Assembly: GCA_016802295.1 (NCBI GenBank)
Contig: JAESIW010000210.1
Coordinates: 248,001 to 312,000 of the forward strand
Length of the DNA stretch: 64,000 nt
DNA from: Brachionus rotundiformis
Taxonomy: Eukaryota > Rotifera > Eurotatoria > Ploima > Brachionidae
Direction of reading: 5' to 3'
The notes beneath the pieces were generated by a model that was given only the letters and a program-made list of their open reading frames with translations, was not told where the DNA came from and did not search any database. The translations under genes and the position numbers were made by a program. This document shows, one piece after another, positions 52,302-60,929 of the stretch (positions are counted from its first letter, which is position 1; every line of letters begins with the position of its first letter).

Positions 52302-54620
52302 TTATTTTACTATTGCGTTATCTAAAACCTCTTTAAAATTGCTAACGGTTATAATATTTAGCTGTTTTAAAGCTTGCTCTGGTAAATCTACCAAATCTTT
52401 AGCGTTATCTTTAGGTATAATAACGTTTTTAATACCATAGCGTAGTGCGGCTAGTAGTTTTTCGCGTACGCCACCTATAGGCAATACTTTGCCACGCAGG
52501 GTAATTTCGCCTGTCATTGCTATATCGTTTCTAATTTTTTGGTTTGTTAAAACCGAATAAATAGATGTTGTCATAGCTACTCCGGCAGAAGGCCCATCTT
52601 TTGGCGTTGCCCCTTCTGGTACATGAATATGAATATCGCTTTTTTCTACGTCGGCTAAATCTATATTTAAATCTTTATAATTAGCTAACAACATAGAATA
52701 CGCAGCCTTGCCAGATTCTTGCATAACTTCGCCCAGTTTACCGGTTAGTTTAATGTTGCCTTTGCCGGCAAGTTTTAAGGCTTCTATGTATAAAATATCG
52801 CCCCCTACTCTTGTCCAAGCTAGGCCTGCGGTTACCCCTACTAACGGATGAAGCTCTACCGTATTATCTAAATACCTAGGAGCCCCTAAATACTGTATAG
52901 CTATATCTTTGGTAACGTGTGTGCTTTTAAACTTTTTTTGTACAATATCTTTGGCAACTTTACGTGCTATTGCACCTAGGTTTTGTTCTAACGCTCTAAC
53001 GCCCGATTCTCTGGTATAGTTATGTATAACCGATAATATTGCTTCGTCTTCTATGGTAAATTCTTTCGCATTTAACGAAGTTTCTTTTAACTTTTTTGGC
53101 AACAAATGTTTTTTAGCAATATGCAGTTTTTCTTCGGCCGAATAACCACTTAATTCTACTAGCTCCATTCTGTCTAGCAAGGCATCTTGAATATTTAGCG
53201 AATTGGCAGTAGTTATAAACATAACATTGCTTAAATCAAACGGCACCTCTATGTAGTGGTCTACAAAAGTGTTGTTTTGTTCGGGGTCTAAAACCTCTAG
53301 CAATGCCGATGCAGGGTCGCCTCTAAAGTCCGAACCCATTTTGTCTATTTCGTCTAACAAAATTACTGGGTTGCTGGTTTTAGCTTTTTTAATAGCGTTA
53401 ATAATTTTACCAGGCATTGCACCTATGTAGGTTCGTCTGTGCCCTCTAATTTCAGATTCATCCCTTACGCCACCTAAAGATATACGCACAAACTCTCTGT
53501 CTGCTGCTTTAGCTAACGAGCGTGCTAACGAAGTTTTACCAACCCCCGGAGGCCCCACCAAACACAACAACGGGGCTTTAATGTTATTAGATTTTTTTAA
53601 CACTGCCACGTATTCTAAAATTCTGTTTTTTACTTTAGTTAGGCCGTAGTGGTCTTCTTCTAAATATTCTTCTGCCTTACTTAAATTAATTTTTACGTTA
53701 GATTTAACGCCCCAAGGTAAATTTAGCAACCATTCTACATAGTTACGCACTACCGATGCTTCGGCCGAAACGCTACTCATTAACGATAATTTTTTTAACT
53801 CCGATTCTACTTTTTCTTTAGCTTCGGCAGATAATTTAACTTTTTTGGCTTTTTCTCTAAGTTCTTTAACGTCGTCTTTTGGTTCTTCGCCGTTGTTCAT
53901 TTCTTTTTGAATAGCTTTAATTTGCTCGCTTAGGTAGTAATCTTTTTGATTTTTCTCCATTTGCTTTTTAACGCGGTCTCTAATTTTTTTCTCCACGTTT
54001 ATCATATCGGCTTCAATTTCTAATAACGAATTTAAAACCGCCACTCTTTCTAGCAAATCGGTAATTTCTATTAACTTAACCCTGTCTTCTACTTTCATGG
54101 GTAAATGGGCAGATATGGCGTCTACTACATCTTTAAGGGTTTCTAGTTTTTTAATGGATTCTAACAACGAAATAGAAACTTTTTTGCTACTTTCGGCGTA
54201 TTTGCTAAAGTTTTCTAACAATGTTAGTTTTACATCTTCTAACGAACTATCAGAGTAATCTACAGTATCTTCTATAACTGTATGGTTTGCCACAAAATAG
54301 TTTGTTTGCAAGGCTACGTTGCTTAATTTAACTTTAGAAACCCCCTTTACCATTAATTTAACGGTATTATTAGGCATGTTTACCAGTTGCAAAATTTCTA
54401 CTAAGCAACCAAATACATTAATGTTGTCTACAGTTATTTCATCTGCAGTGCTTTCTTTTTGTGTAGATAATAAAAATAAATTACCAGATTCGTTAATTTG
54501 CTGAACCGCCTGTAATGAATTTTTTCTACCTACTAAAAAAGATACTACCATATCCGGAAACACTACCAAATCTTTAGTAACTATTAACGGTAAAGCTTCT
54601 GTTTTAGTTTTTTTTGCCAT
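52302..54620 (-). CDS. lon: ATP-dependent protease Lon
   Basis: 772 residues, normal length for LonA. The substrate-binding N-domain is at 1-300. The AAA module has Walker A GPPGVGKTSLARS and Walker B VILLDEIDKMGSD. The protease domain has the catalytic serine in PKDGPSAGVAMTT and the lysine in LRGKVLPIGGVREK. Lon removes damaged and short-lived regulatory proteins. It is downstream of clpX by 45 bases in the tig-clpP-clpX-lon-hup series. Confidence 0.97.
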   Translation of the reverse strand: MAKKTKTEALPLIVTKDLVVFPDMVVSFLVGRKNSLQAVQQINESGNLFLLSTQKESTADEITVDNINVFGCLVEILQLVNMPNNTVKLMVKGVSKVKLSNVALQTNYFVANHTVIEDTVDYSDSSLEDVKLTLLENFSKYAESSKKVSISLLESIKKLETLKDVVDAISAHLPMKVEDRVKLIEITDLLERVAVLNSLLEIEADMINVEKKIRDRVKKQMEKNQKDYYLSEQIKAIQKEMNNGEEPKDDVKELREKAKKVKLSAEAKEKVESELKKLSLMSSVSAEASVVRNYVEWLLNLPWGVKSNVKINLSKAEEYLEEDHYGLTKVKNRILEYVAVLKKSNNIKAPLLCLVGPPGVGKTSLARSLAKAADREFVRISLGGVRDESEIRGHRRTYIGAMPGKIINAIKKAKTSNPVILLDEIDKMGSDFRGDPASALLEVLDPEQNNTFVDHYIEVPFDLSNVMFITTANSLNIQDALLDRMELVELSGYSAEEKLHIAKKHLLPKKLKETSLNAKEFTIEDEAILSVIHNYTRESGVRALEQNLGAIARKVAKDIVQKKFKSTHVTKDIAIQYLGAPRYLDNTVELHPLVGVTAGLAWTRVGGDILYIEALKLAGKGNIKLTGKLGEVMQESGKAAYSMLLANYKDLNIDLADVEKSDIHIHVPEGATPKDGPSAGVAMTTSIYSVLTNQKIRNDIAMTGEITLRGKVLPIGGVREKLLAALRYGIKNVIIPKDNAKDLVDLPEQALKQLNIITVSNFKEVLDNAIVK

Positions 54621-54665
54621 AGTTTATCCTTTTTAAAATTTTATATTGTATTATTTTAAATTATT

Positions 54666-55997
54666 TTAATTTGCATTTTTTTTAGTTTTAGAAGCCTTGG
54701 CTATTTTATAAATATAAGTTGGTTTTTTTTCTTTATTTGCAACTTTTTCGTCTATAATTACTTCTTCTAAATCTGCTTTTATAGATGGTGTTTCAAACAT
54801 TACATCTTTTAAAATACTTTCTAAGTAAGAACGCAAACCCCTTGCCCCTAAAGATTTTACATAAACGTTTTTAGCTATTACCCTAAGGGCTTCTTCGGTA
54901 AAAGTTAGTTTTACGCCGTCTATTGCTAGTAGTTGTTTGTATTGTTCTACCAGTGCATTTTTTGGTTGCGTTAAAATTTTATAAATAGTTTCTTCATCCA
55001 TTTTTTGCAAGGTTGCCATTACAGGTAAACGCCCTACTAATTCTTGAATTAAACCAAACTTAAATAAATCTTCTTCGGTTACATCTTTATAAATATCTAG
55101 CACTTCTTTAGCTTCTTGCTTATTGTAAATAGTGGCATTAAAACCTATAGAGCTTTGGGTTTTTCTGCTTTCTATAAGTTTATCTAACCCACTAAAAGCA
55201 CCGCCACAAATAAATAAAATACCGCTGGTATCTACTGGTATAAATTCTTGCGATGGGTTTTTTCTAGAACCCTGCGGTTGCACGTAAGAAATTGTGCCTT
55301 CTATAATTTTTAACAACGCTTGTTGCACGCCTTCGCCACTTACGTCTCTGGTTATAGAAACATTTTCGCTTTTACGAGAAATCTTATCTATTTCATCTAT
55401 ATATATAATGCCAGATTGTGCTTTAGCAACATCAAAATCTGCAGATTGCAACAGGCGTAAAATAATGGTTTCTACGTCTTCGCCTACATAGCCTGCTTCG
55501 GTTAACGAAGTTGCATCTGCCACAGCAAAAGGTACATCTATTATTTTTGCTAAAGTTTGTGCTAACAGGGTTTTACCAACGCCGGTGGGCCCTAGCAATA
55601 AAATATTAGATTTACCTAAATCTATTTTGTTTTTATTGGTTTTAGAATTTGCCTTAGCGTTAAAAATTAAACGCTTATAGTGGTTGTATACCGCTACAGA
55701 TAGGGTTTTTTTGGCTTCATCTTGCCCTATAACGTATTCGTTTAATTTGTTGTAAATTTCTTGCGGAGTTAAAAAATTTACACTAGGTTTTTTGGTTTTT
55801 TTTATATTAAAGTCATCGGCCTCAGAATCAGAATAATCTATATCTCTAAAATATTCTTCGCCTATTAGTGTGGCACAAATATCCACACATTCCGAACAAA
55901 TGTTGCCTTTAACACCATGAATCATTTTATGCACTTCATCGCTAGGTTTTCCGCAAAAAGAACAATTAATATTTCCATTTTTGCTTAAATCTTTCAT
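54666..55997 (-). CDS. clpX: ATP-dependent Clp protease ATP-binding subunit ClpX
   Basis: 443 residues, slightly longer than E. coli ClpX (424). The zinc-binding domain has CSFCGKPSDEV and ICSECVDIC (about 18-46). Walker A is GPTGVGKTLLAQT, Walker B is IIYIDEIDK. Pore loop 1 is GYVGEDVE, and arginine-finger regions follow (GRLPVMATLQKMDEE and SLGARGLRSYLE). The tail ends in KTKKNAN. It unfolds substrates and feeds them to ClpP, encoded directly upstream. Confidence 0.97.
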   Translation of the reverse strand: MKDLSKNGNINCSFCGKPSDEVHKMIHGVKGNICSECVDICATLIGEEYFRDIDYSDSEADDFNIKKTKKPSVNFLTPQEIYNKLNEYVIGQDEAKKTLSVAVYNHYKRLIFNAKANSKTNKNKIDLGKSNILLLGPTGVGKTLLAQTLAKIIDVPFAVADATSLTEAGYVGEDVETIILRLLQSADFDVAKAQSGIIYIDEIDKISRKSENVSITRDVSGEGVQQALLKIIEGTISYVQPQGSRKNPSQEFIPVDTSGILFICGGAFSGLDKLIESRKTQSSIGFNATIYNKQEAKEVLDIYKDVTEEDLFKFGLIQELVGRLPVMATLQKMDEETIYKILTQPKNALVEQYKQLLAIDGVKLTFTEEALRVIAKNVYVKSLGARGLRSYLESILKDVMFETPSIKADLEEVIIDEKVANKEKKPTYIYKIAKASKTKKNAN

Positions 55998-56026
55998 ACT
56001 ATCCTCTAAATATATGTATAATTTTA

Positions 56027-56626
56027 TTATCTTTTTTCTATAATTTCATCTACTAAACCAAAGGCTTTGGCTTCGGTTGCATTCATAAAGTAGTCTCGCT
56101 CTAATGCGTTTTGTATATCTGTTACACTTTTATTGGTAATGTTAGAATATATATTATTTATTAAGTTTTTTAAATACAAAATTTCTTTTGCCTGAATTTC
56201 AATATCGGTGGCCTGCCCTCTGGCTCCGCCACTTGGTTGATGCACCATTACCCTTGCAGATGGCAAAATAAAACGCTTACCTTTTTGCCCTGCCGCCAAT
56301 AATAAAGACCCCATAGAAGCCGCCTGCCCTATACAAATGGTAGAAACAGGGGCTTTTATGTAGTTCATAGTATCGTAAATAGCTAGCCCTGCGGTAATAA
56401 CTCCCCCAGGCGAGTTAATGTATAAATGAATATCTTTATTAGGGTCTTGTGCTTCTAAAAACAATAGCTGTGCACAAACTAACGATGCTATGCTGTCTTC
56501 TATTGCGGCACTTAAAAAAATTATACGCTCTCCTAATAATCTAGAATAAATATCAAAAGATCTTTCGCCTTTAGCGGTGCTTTCTACCACCATAGGTATT
56601 AAATGATTATTAAACTTGTTATCCAT
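56027..56626 (-). CDS. clpP: ATP-dependent Clp protease proteolytic subunit ClpP
   Basis: 199 residues. The catalytic serine is Ser104 in GQAASMGSLLLAAG and the histidine is His129 in RVMVHQPSGGARGQATD. An aspartate at about 178 in ERDYFMNATEA completes the triad. The N-terminal LIPMVVESTAKGERSFDIYS is standard. It forms the proteolytic chamber used with ClpX, 29 bases before clpX. Only one clpP gene is present in the window. Confidence 0.97.
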   Translation of the reverse strand: MDNKFNNHLIPMVVESTAKGERSFDIYSRLLGERIIFLSAAIEDSIASLVCAQLLFLEAQDPNKDIHLYINSPGGVITAGLAIYDTMNYIKAPVSTICIGQAASMGSLLLAAGQKGKRFILPSARVMVHQPSGGARGQATDIEIQAKEILYLKNLINNIYSNITNKSVTDIQNALERDYFMNATEAKAFGLVDEIIEKR

Positions 56627-56655
56627 TTATATAAAACCCTGTTTTGCTATTTTTA

Positions 56656-58032
56656 TTACGCTGTTGGTACGCTTAATTGTTTAAGGTATTCTTCAAACGT
56701 AACTACTGTTTCGTTATACGCTACTTTAGATAAAATAAAGTTAAATATTTTATCTTCCATTGCTTTAGATTGTAATTGCTTTATAAACTCTGGGTTTTTT
56801 TGGTAATTACTTAAAAGCATTTCTGGTTGCACGCCGTACATTTTTGCTTCTTGCATTACAACATCCATAACGTCTTTATTTTCTAACATTATGTTGTTTT
56901 CTTTAGCTACCGAATTAAACACTAAACTTATAGCCACAGTTTTATGGGCTTGTTCTTTTAAATCTGCTTTAATTTCTGCTTCTGGCTTGTTGTAGTATTC
57001 GGCTTCGGCATCGGTGTGGCCGTGGTCTTTATGGTCGCCTTTTTCTTTGTGGGTTTCCATATGCTCTTTTTTGCTTACAAAATCTTGCCACATAGCTTCT
57101 TCTTGCTCTTGCAGTATGTTTTCTGGAATAGTAATAGTTACAGCTTTTACCAATTCATCTAACAACTGAGTTTTTAACTTACCTTGCTCTAGGCTATCTA
57201 GTTGGCTAGTGTGTTGTTGTTTAATGTTATCTTTAAGTTCGGCTAAAGTTTTAAAGCCCGCTTTTTTAGCTAAATCGTCGTTAATTTCTGCTAATTCTTC
57301 GGCCTGAATTTTTTTAACAACAACATCAAAAACCACATCTTTACCTGCTAGCTCTTTAGCTTGGTATTCTGCCGGAAAAGTAACTTTTACTTCTACGTTA
57401 TCGTTTACTTTTTTGCCTATTAGTTGGTCTTCAAACCCTGGTATAAAGGTATTAGAACCTAAAGTTAAAGGGTAGTCTGTGCCTTGGCCGCCTTCAAACG
57501 GTACGTTGTTTAATTTGCCTATAAAGTCTATAACTGCAACATCGCCTTCTTTGGTTTCTCTATCTTCGGTTATATCGGTATAATTTTTGTAGTTTTTAGC
57601 AACTTCTTGTAAAGATTTATCTAGTTCTTCGTCTGATAAATTAATAGTAAATTTATTTAATTTAATTGCAGAAAAGTCTATATTATTAATTTCTGGCAAT
57701 ATGTTAATATTTACTTCAAACACTAAATTAGAGTTATCGTTATATTCTATTACGTTAACTTTAGGTGTACCTAAAACGCTAAATTTATTTTCTTTAATTA
57801 ACGAATCTACGGCATTGTTAATAGAAACATCTAAAACCTGTGCCATAATTTTAGACCTATACTGAATTTCTACCATACTTACTGGTGCTTTACCTGGCCT
57901 AAAACCTTGTATGTTAACGGTTTCTGCTATTTTTTTAGTTTCTTGTTGTTTAGTAACGTTTAATTCTACGCTACTAATTGTTATCTCGTACTTTGCTTGC
58001 GAGTTAGACTTTATAATTTCTTTGGTTTGCAT
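56656..58032 (-). CDS. tig: Trigger factor with a His-rich insertion
   Basis: 458 residues (E. coli 432). It is the ribosome-bound chaperone for nascent chains. The N-terminal ribosome-binding domain carries the GFRPGKAP signature (about 45-52). The FKBP-type domain is at about 150-235, with GDVAVIDFIGKLNNVPFEGG and PGFEDQLIG. The C-terminal chaperone arms follow. Between about 325 and 360 an inserted stretch is rich in His, Lys and Glu (HMETHKEKGDHKDHGHTD), absent from E. coli. It is the first gene of the tig-clpP-clpX-lon series. Confidence 0.95.
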   Translation of the reverse strand: MQTKEIIKSNSQAKYEITISSVELNVTKQQETKKIAETVNIQGFRPGKAPVSMVEIQYRSKIMAQVLDVSINNAVDSLIKENKFSVLGTPKVNVIEYNDNSNLVFEVNINILPEINNIDFSAIKLNKFTINLSDEELDKSLQEVAKNYKNYTDITEDRETKEGDVAVIDFIGKLNNVPFEGGQGTDYPLTLGSNTFIPGFEDQLIGKKVNDNVEVKVTFPAEYQAKELAGKDVVFDVVVKKIQAEELAEINDDLAKKAGFKTLAELKDNIKQQHTSQLDSLEQGKLKTQLLDELVKAVTITIPENILQEQEEAMWQDFVSKKEHMETHKEKGDHKDHGHTDAEAEYYNKPEAEIKADLKEQAHKTVAISLVFNSVAKENNIMLENKDVMDVVMQEAKMYGVQPEMLLSNYQKNPEFIKQLQSKAMEDKIFNFILSKVAYNETVVTFEEYLKQLSVPTA

Positions 58033-58166
58033 TTATTTTATCCAAAATTGTTAGTGTTGTATAATTTATATATAAAAGTAATTATAACATATTGTTATAT
58101 ATGGTAAAGATTTTTAATAATTACAATAGATAATTTTAATTTTTTTTGCTTTTTTTGATTTTTTTG

Positions 58167-58252
58167 TGGTGCGGATAGAGGGACTTGAACCCCCACGACT
58201 CCTCGTCACTAGAGTCTAAATCTAGCGTGTCTGCCAATTTCACCATATCCGC
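58167..58252 (-). tRNA. tRNA-Leu (anticodon UAG)
   Basis: 86 bases, class II with a long variable arm and an encoded CCA. Acceptor GCGGATA/TATCCGC, anticodon loop TTTAGAC in the CTAGA/TCTAG stem, T-arm GGGTTCAAGTCCC. Discriminator base A. Confidence 0.97.
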
Positions 58253-58326
58253 ATAAAGATATTTTATATTTAATATAATAATATAATTATTGCACTTTGT
58301 AAATAAAATAATTTATAAAAAAATTT

Positions 58327-59403
58327 TTATTCTTTTATATCTTTGTTGTTTTTGTACTGTTTATTTACTTTTTTTATGTACTCTTTATTATTTTTAACTT
58401 TATTTACCATATTTTTATTTTTATAACTTGCCAATTGCTGTTGCAATTTGTGGTATTCTTGATAACGCTGTAAGTTTAAACTACCATTTTGCAAACTGGC
58501 TTGTATGTTGCAGTTAGGTTCGGTTGTGTGGGTGCAATTGGTAAACTTACATTTTAGGGCTATTGAAGTTACATCGGCAAAGGCTTCTTCTAGCGATTCT
58601 TGGTTATTAATTGCCACGGCAAATTCTCGCATTCCGGGGGTATCTATTATAATACCGCCACTAGGAATTAAAAACATTTGCCTATTAGTGGTAGTATGCG
58701 TACCCTGATGCTTAGTTTGGCTTACATTAGCAGTTTTTTGTACATTACTGTTAAGCATTAAGTTTACTAATGTAGACTTACCACTACCAGAACTACCTAT
58801 AAAAACCGCAGTTTTGTTGTTTTGTATTAAATTTAGTAATTTAATATATGCATTATTATGCAAACCACTTACTATAACGCTAGTGTTACTTAGGGCAAAA
58901 TATTCTGTGGCTTGGGTTATTTTTTGTTGGTTTTGGTTTATATCTGCTTTACTTAAAACCACTACAGGGGTTACGTTGCCATCTATACAACTGGTTAGCA
59001 TACGGTTGGCTTTTTTTAAATTAAATTGGTCGTCTAGGGCTACGGTAATAAAGGCATAATCTATATTATTAGCTATGGTTTGTAAGGTTAAACGCTTGCC
59101 TGCTATTTTTCTGGTTAATGTGCTATAAGGTTTAATTATGTAATCTATTAAATATGTACCGTTTGGTTGTAAGGGTTGGTTTGCGGTTTGTAGTACCACA
59201 AAATCGCCAATATAGGCAATGCTACCTTGTTGTTTATAGTATAAATTATTAGTTTTTAAAGATGCATTAACCACACCTACATTAGTTATAACTTTATAAC
59301 TATTTTTAGATACCAAAACTACTCTGCCTAAATAATTAATATGGCTTGGTTGTGTTAAGTTATCTATTATTACTTTACTAGCACCATATTGGTTTAATAT
59401 CAT
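58327..59403 (-). CDS. rsgA: Small-subunit-dependent GTPase RsgA
   Basis: 358 residues. RsgA is the circularly permuted GTPase that checks late 30S assembly. An OB domain is at about 20-95. The G motifs come in the order G4 VVLSKAD (about 155), G1 GSSGSGKSTL (about 200), G3 DTPGMREFAV (about 255). A zinc domain (CKFTNCTHTTEPNC, about 290-303) and a Lys-rich tail follow. The order and zinc knuckle are diagnostic. It has its own upstream region, 74 bases after tRNA-Leu. Confidence 0.95.
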   Translation of the reverse strand: MILNQYGASKVIIDNLTQPSHINYLGRVVLVSKNSYKVITNVGVVNASLKTNNLYYKQQGSIAYIGDFVVLQTANQPLQPNGTYLIDYIIKPYSTLTRKIAGKRLTLQTIANNIDYAFITVALDDQFNLKKANRMLTSCIDGNVTPVVVLSKADINQNQQKITQATEYFALSNTSVIVSGLHNNAYIKLLNLIQNNKTAVFIGSSGSGKSTLVNLMLNSNVQKTANVSQTKHQGTHTTTNRQMFLIPSGGIIIDTPGMREFAVAINNQESLEEAFADVTSIALKCKFTNCTHTTEPNCNIQASLQNGSLNLQRYQEYHKLQQQLASYKNKNMVNKVKNNKEYIKKVNKQYKNNKDIKE

Positions 59404-59476
59404 TTGCTTATTTATTTTACACTATGTATAATTTGTTATGTAATATAAATAATAACATAAAAAATTAACCACAACA

Positions 59477-59896
59477 ATGAAATTAATTAAAACCATTATA
59501 CTACTAAGTGCATTAATAATAGGCGGTAATATTTTTGCTTTACCTATAGAAAGAGAACGCATAAAAGAAATTATAACAACTTTTAAAGCTAATGGTGGTA
59601 GCCCCCAAGCAAGTGCATATTTGCAAGATAGTTTAACCGCTTATTTACAAAAAGCCCAAAACATACAACAAACTAAAATTACACCAATAAAACAAAAAAT
59701 ACAGGCGCTGGTAAAAGCAAACACTTTTAACATAAAACAATACAACAAAACCATTACGCAACTTAACCGCATAAATTCTGCCATTAATAAAGAATATCAA
59801 AAAGCTATTGCGTTGGCTTTAAGCAAGTTTAATAAGCAAGACAGAGAATTGTTGTTTAACATTATAAGCAACATTTACCCTATTAATTTAAACTAA
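59477..59896 (+). CDS. Small helical secreted protein of unknown function
   Basis: 139 residues. A signal peptide (about 1-21, ending NIFA) precedes an almost wholly helical, basic mature chain with repeated Lys/Gln/Asn and no cysteine. The pattern of a helix-rich periplasmic protein with a late FNKQDRELLFNII segment recalls CpxP/Spy-type periplasmic chaperones, but no LTxxQ motif is evident, so I do not assign it. It is divergent from rsgA and convergent with xerD. No ribosome binding site is seen. Confidence 0.65.
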   Translation: MKLIKTIILLSALIIGGNIFALPIERERIKEIITTFKANGGSPQASAYLQDSLTAYLQKAQNIQQTKITPIKQKIQALVKANTFNIKQYNKTITQLNRINSAINKEYQKAIALALSKFNKQDRELLFNIISNIYPINLN

Positions 59897-59917
59897 ATAC
59901 AAAATAATATTGTTGCT

Positions 59918-60868
59918 TTAGGGTTTAAGCTTAGGGTTAGGTTTAGTAAAAGTAGTTTTGGATAATGGGTGGTTGTTATAAACGGCTTGTGCGTATTTAT
60001 TGCCTAAAATATGGGTATAAATTTCGGTGGTAGAAATATCGCTATGCCCTAGTAGTGTTTTAATATGCATTAAACTACCGCCGTTATTAAGTATGTGCGA
60101 TGCAAACGAATGCCTTAAAACATGAGGCGAAACCATTGTATGGTTAATGTTGCACTGTATGGCGGTGTGCTTTAGTATTTGGGCAAAGCGTTCTCTGGTT
60201 ATATATTGTTGTTTTGCGGTGGTAGAAGGAAAAATATAAATATTGTTTTTATCTAAATTTTTAATTTGCTTTCTAACACTTAACCAGTTGGTTAGTTGCA
60301 ACTTAGCCACTTTGGTTAATGGTACAATACGCTGTTTATTGCCTTTGCCTGTTACTAACAAAAAATTGCCGTCTTCTATAATGCTACTAAGTGGCAAGCT
60401 TACTAGTTCGGTTACTCTTAAACCTGTAGAATACAATACTTCTAGCATTACATAAAACATATAATTATGTTGCTTGGCGTAGTTTAGCAAGGCTTCTACT
60501 TCGTTAATTTGCAAAAATTTTGGTAAGCTTTTACTAATTTTAGGATTTTTTAAATCTAACGCCGGATTACTGTTTATTATTTGTTCGCTATAGCAAAACT
60601 TATAAAACCTTTTTATAGCAGAAATTCTACGAGACTGCGTTTTGGCGTTAAAATGCTGGCTAGCCAGTTTGTTAATGTAGTCTAGTATATCTACTGTGGT
60701 GGCACTTTTTAAATCTTTTATGGGCTTGCGTTTTTGCAAAAAGCTATAAAAATGTTGTAAATCTGCTTTATAGCTAGTAATTGTGTTATTGCTTAGCCCT
60801 GCTTCTATGGTTAAATTATCTAAAAACTGCTGTAGTATTTGCAACTGTGGTAAATTTTTTTGTATCAT
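59918..60868 (-). CDS. xerD: Tyrosine recombinase XerD
   Basis: 316 residues. It resolves chromosome dimers at dif sites together with XerC. The N-terminal SAM-like core-binding domain (about 8-95) is followed by a complete catalytic set: Arg151 (STGLRVTEL), Lys175 (GKGNKQRIV), His249 and Arg252 (HVLRHSFASH), His275 (LLGHSD) and Tyr284 (TEIYTHI). The length and the divergent position beside aroK/aroB fit the chromosomal xerD of alphaproteobacteria. It is housekeeping rather than phage- or integron-borne. Confidence 0.88.
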   Translation of the reverse strand: MIQKNLPQLQILQQFLDNLTIEAGLSNNTITSYKADLQHFYSFLQKRKPIKDLKSATTVDILDYINKLASQHFNAKTQSRRISAIKRFYKFCYSEQIINSNPALDLKNPKISKSLPKFLQINEVEALLNYAKQHNYMFYVMLEVLYSTGLRVTELVSLPLSSIIEDGNFLLVTGKGNKQRIVPLTKVAKLQLTNWLSVRKQIKNLDKNNIYIFPSTTAKQQYITRERFAQILKHTAIQCNINHTMVSPHVLRHSFASHILNNGGSLMHIKTLLGHSDISTTEIYTHILGNKYAQAVYNNHPLSKTTFTKPNPKLKP

Positions 60869-60929
60869 TTATTTAAAATTGTTTTATAATTTAACTAAAG
60901 TACTTATATTTTACAAGCTTGCACTAAAA

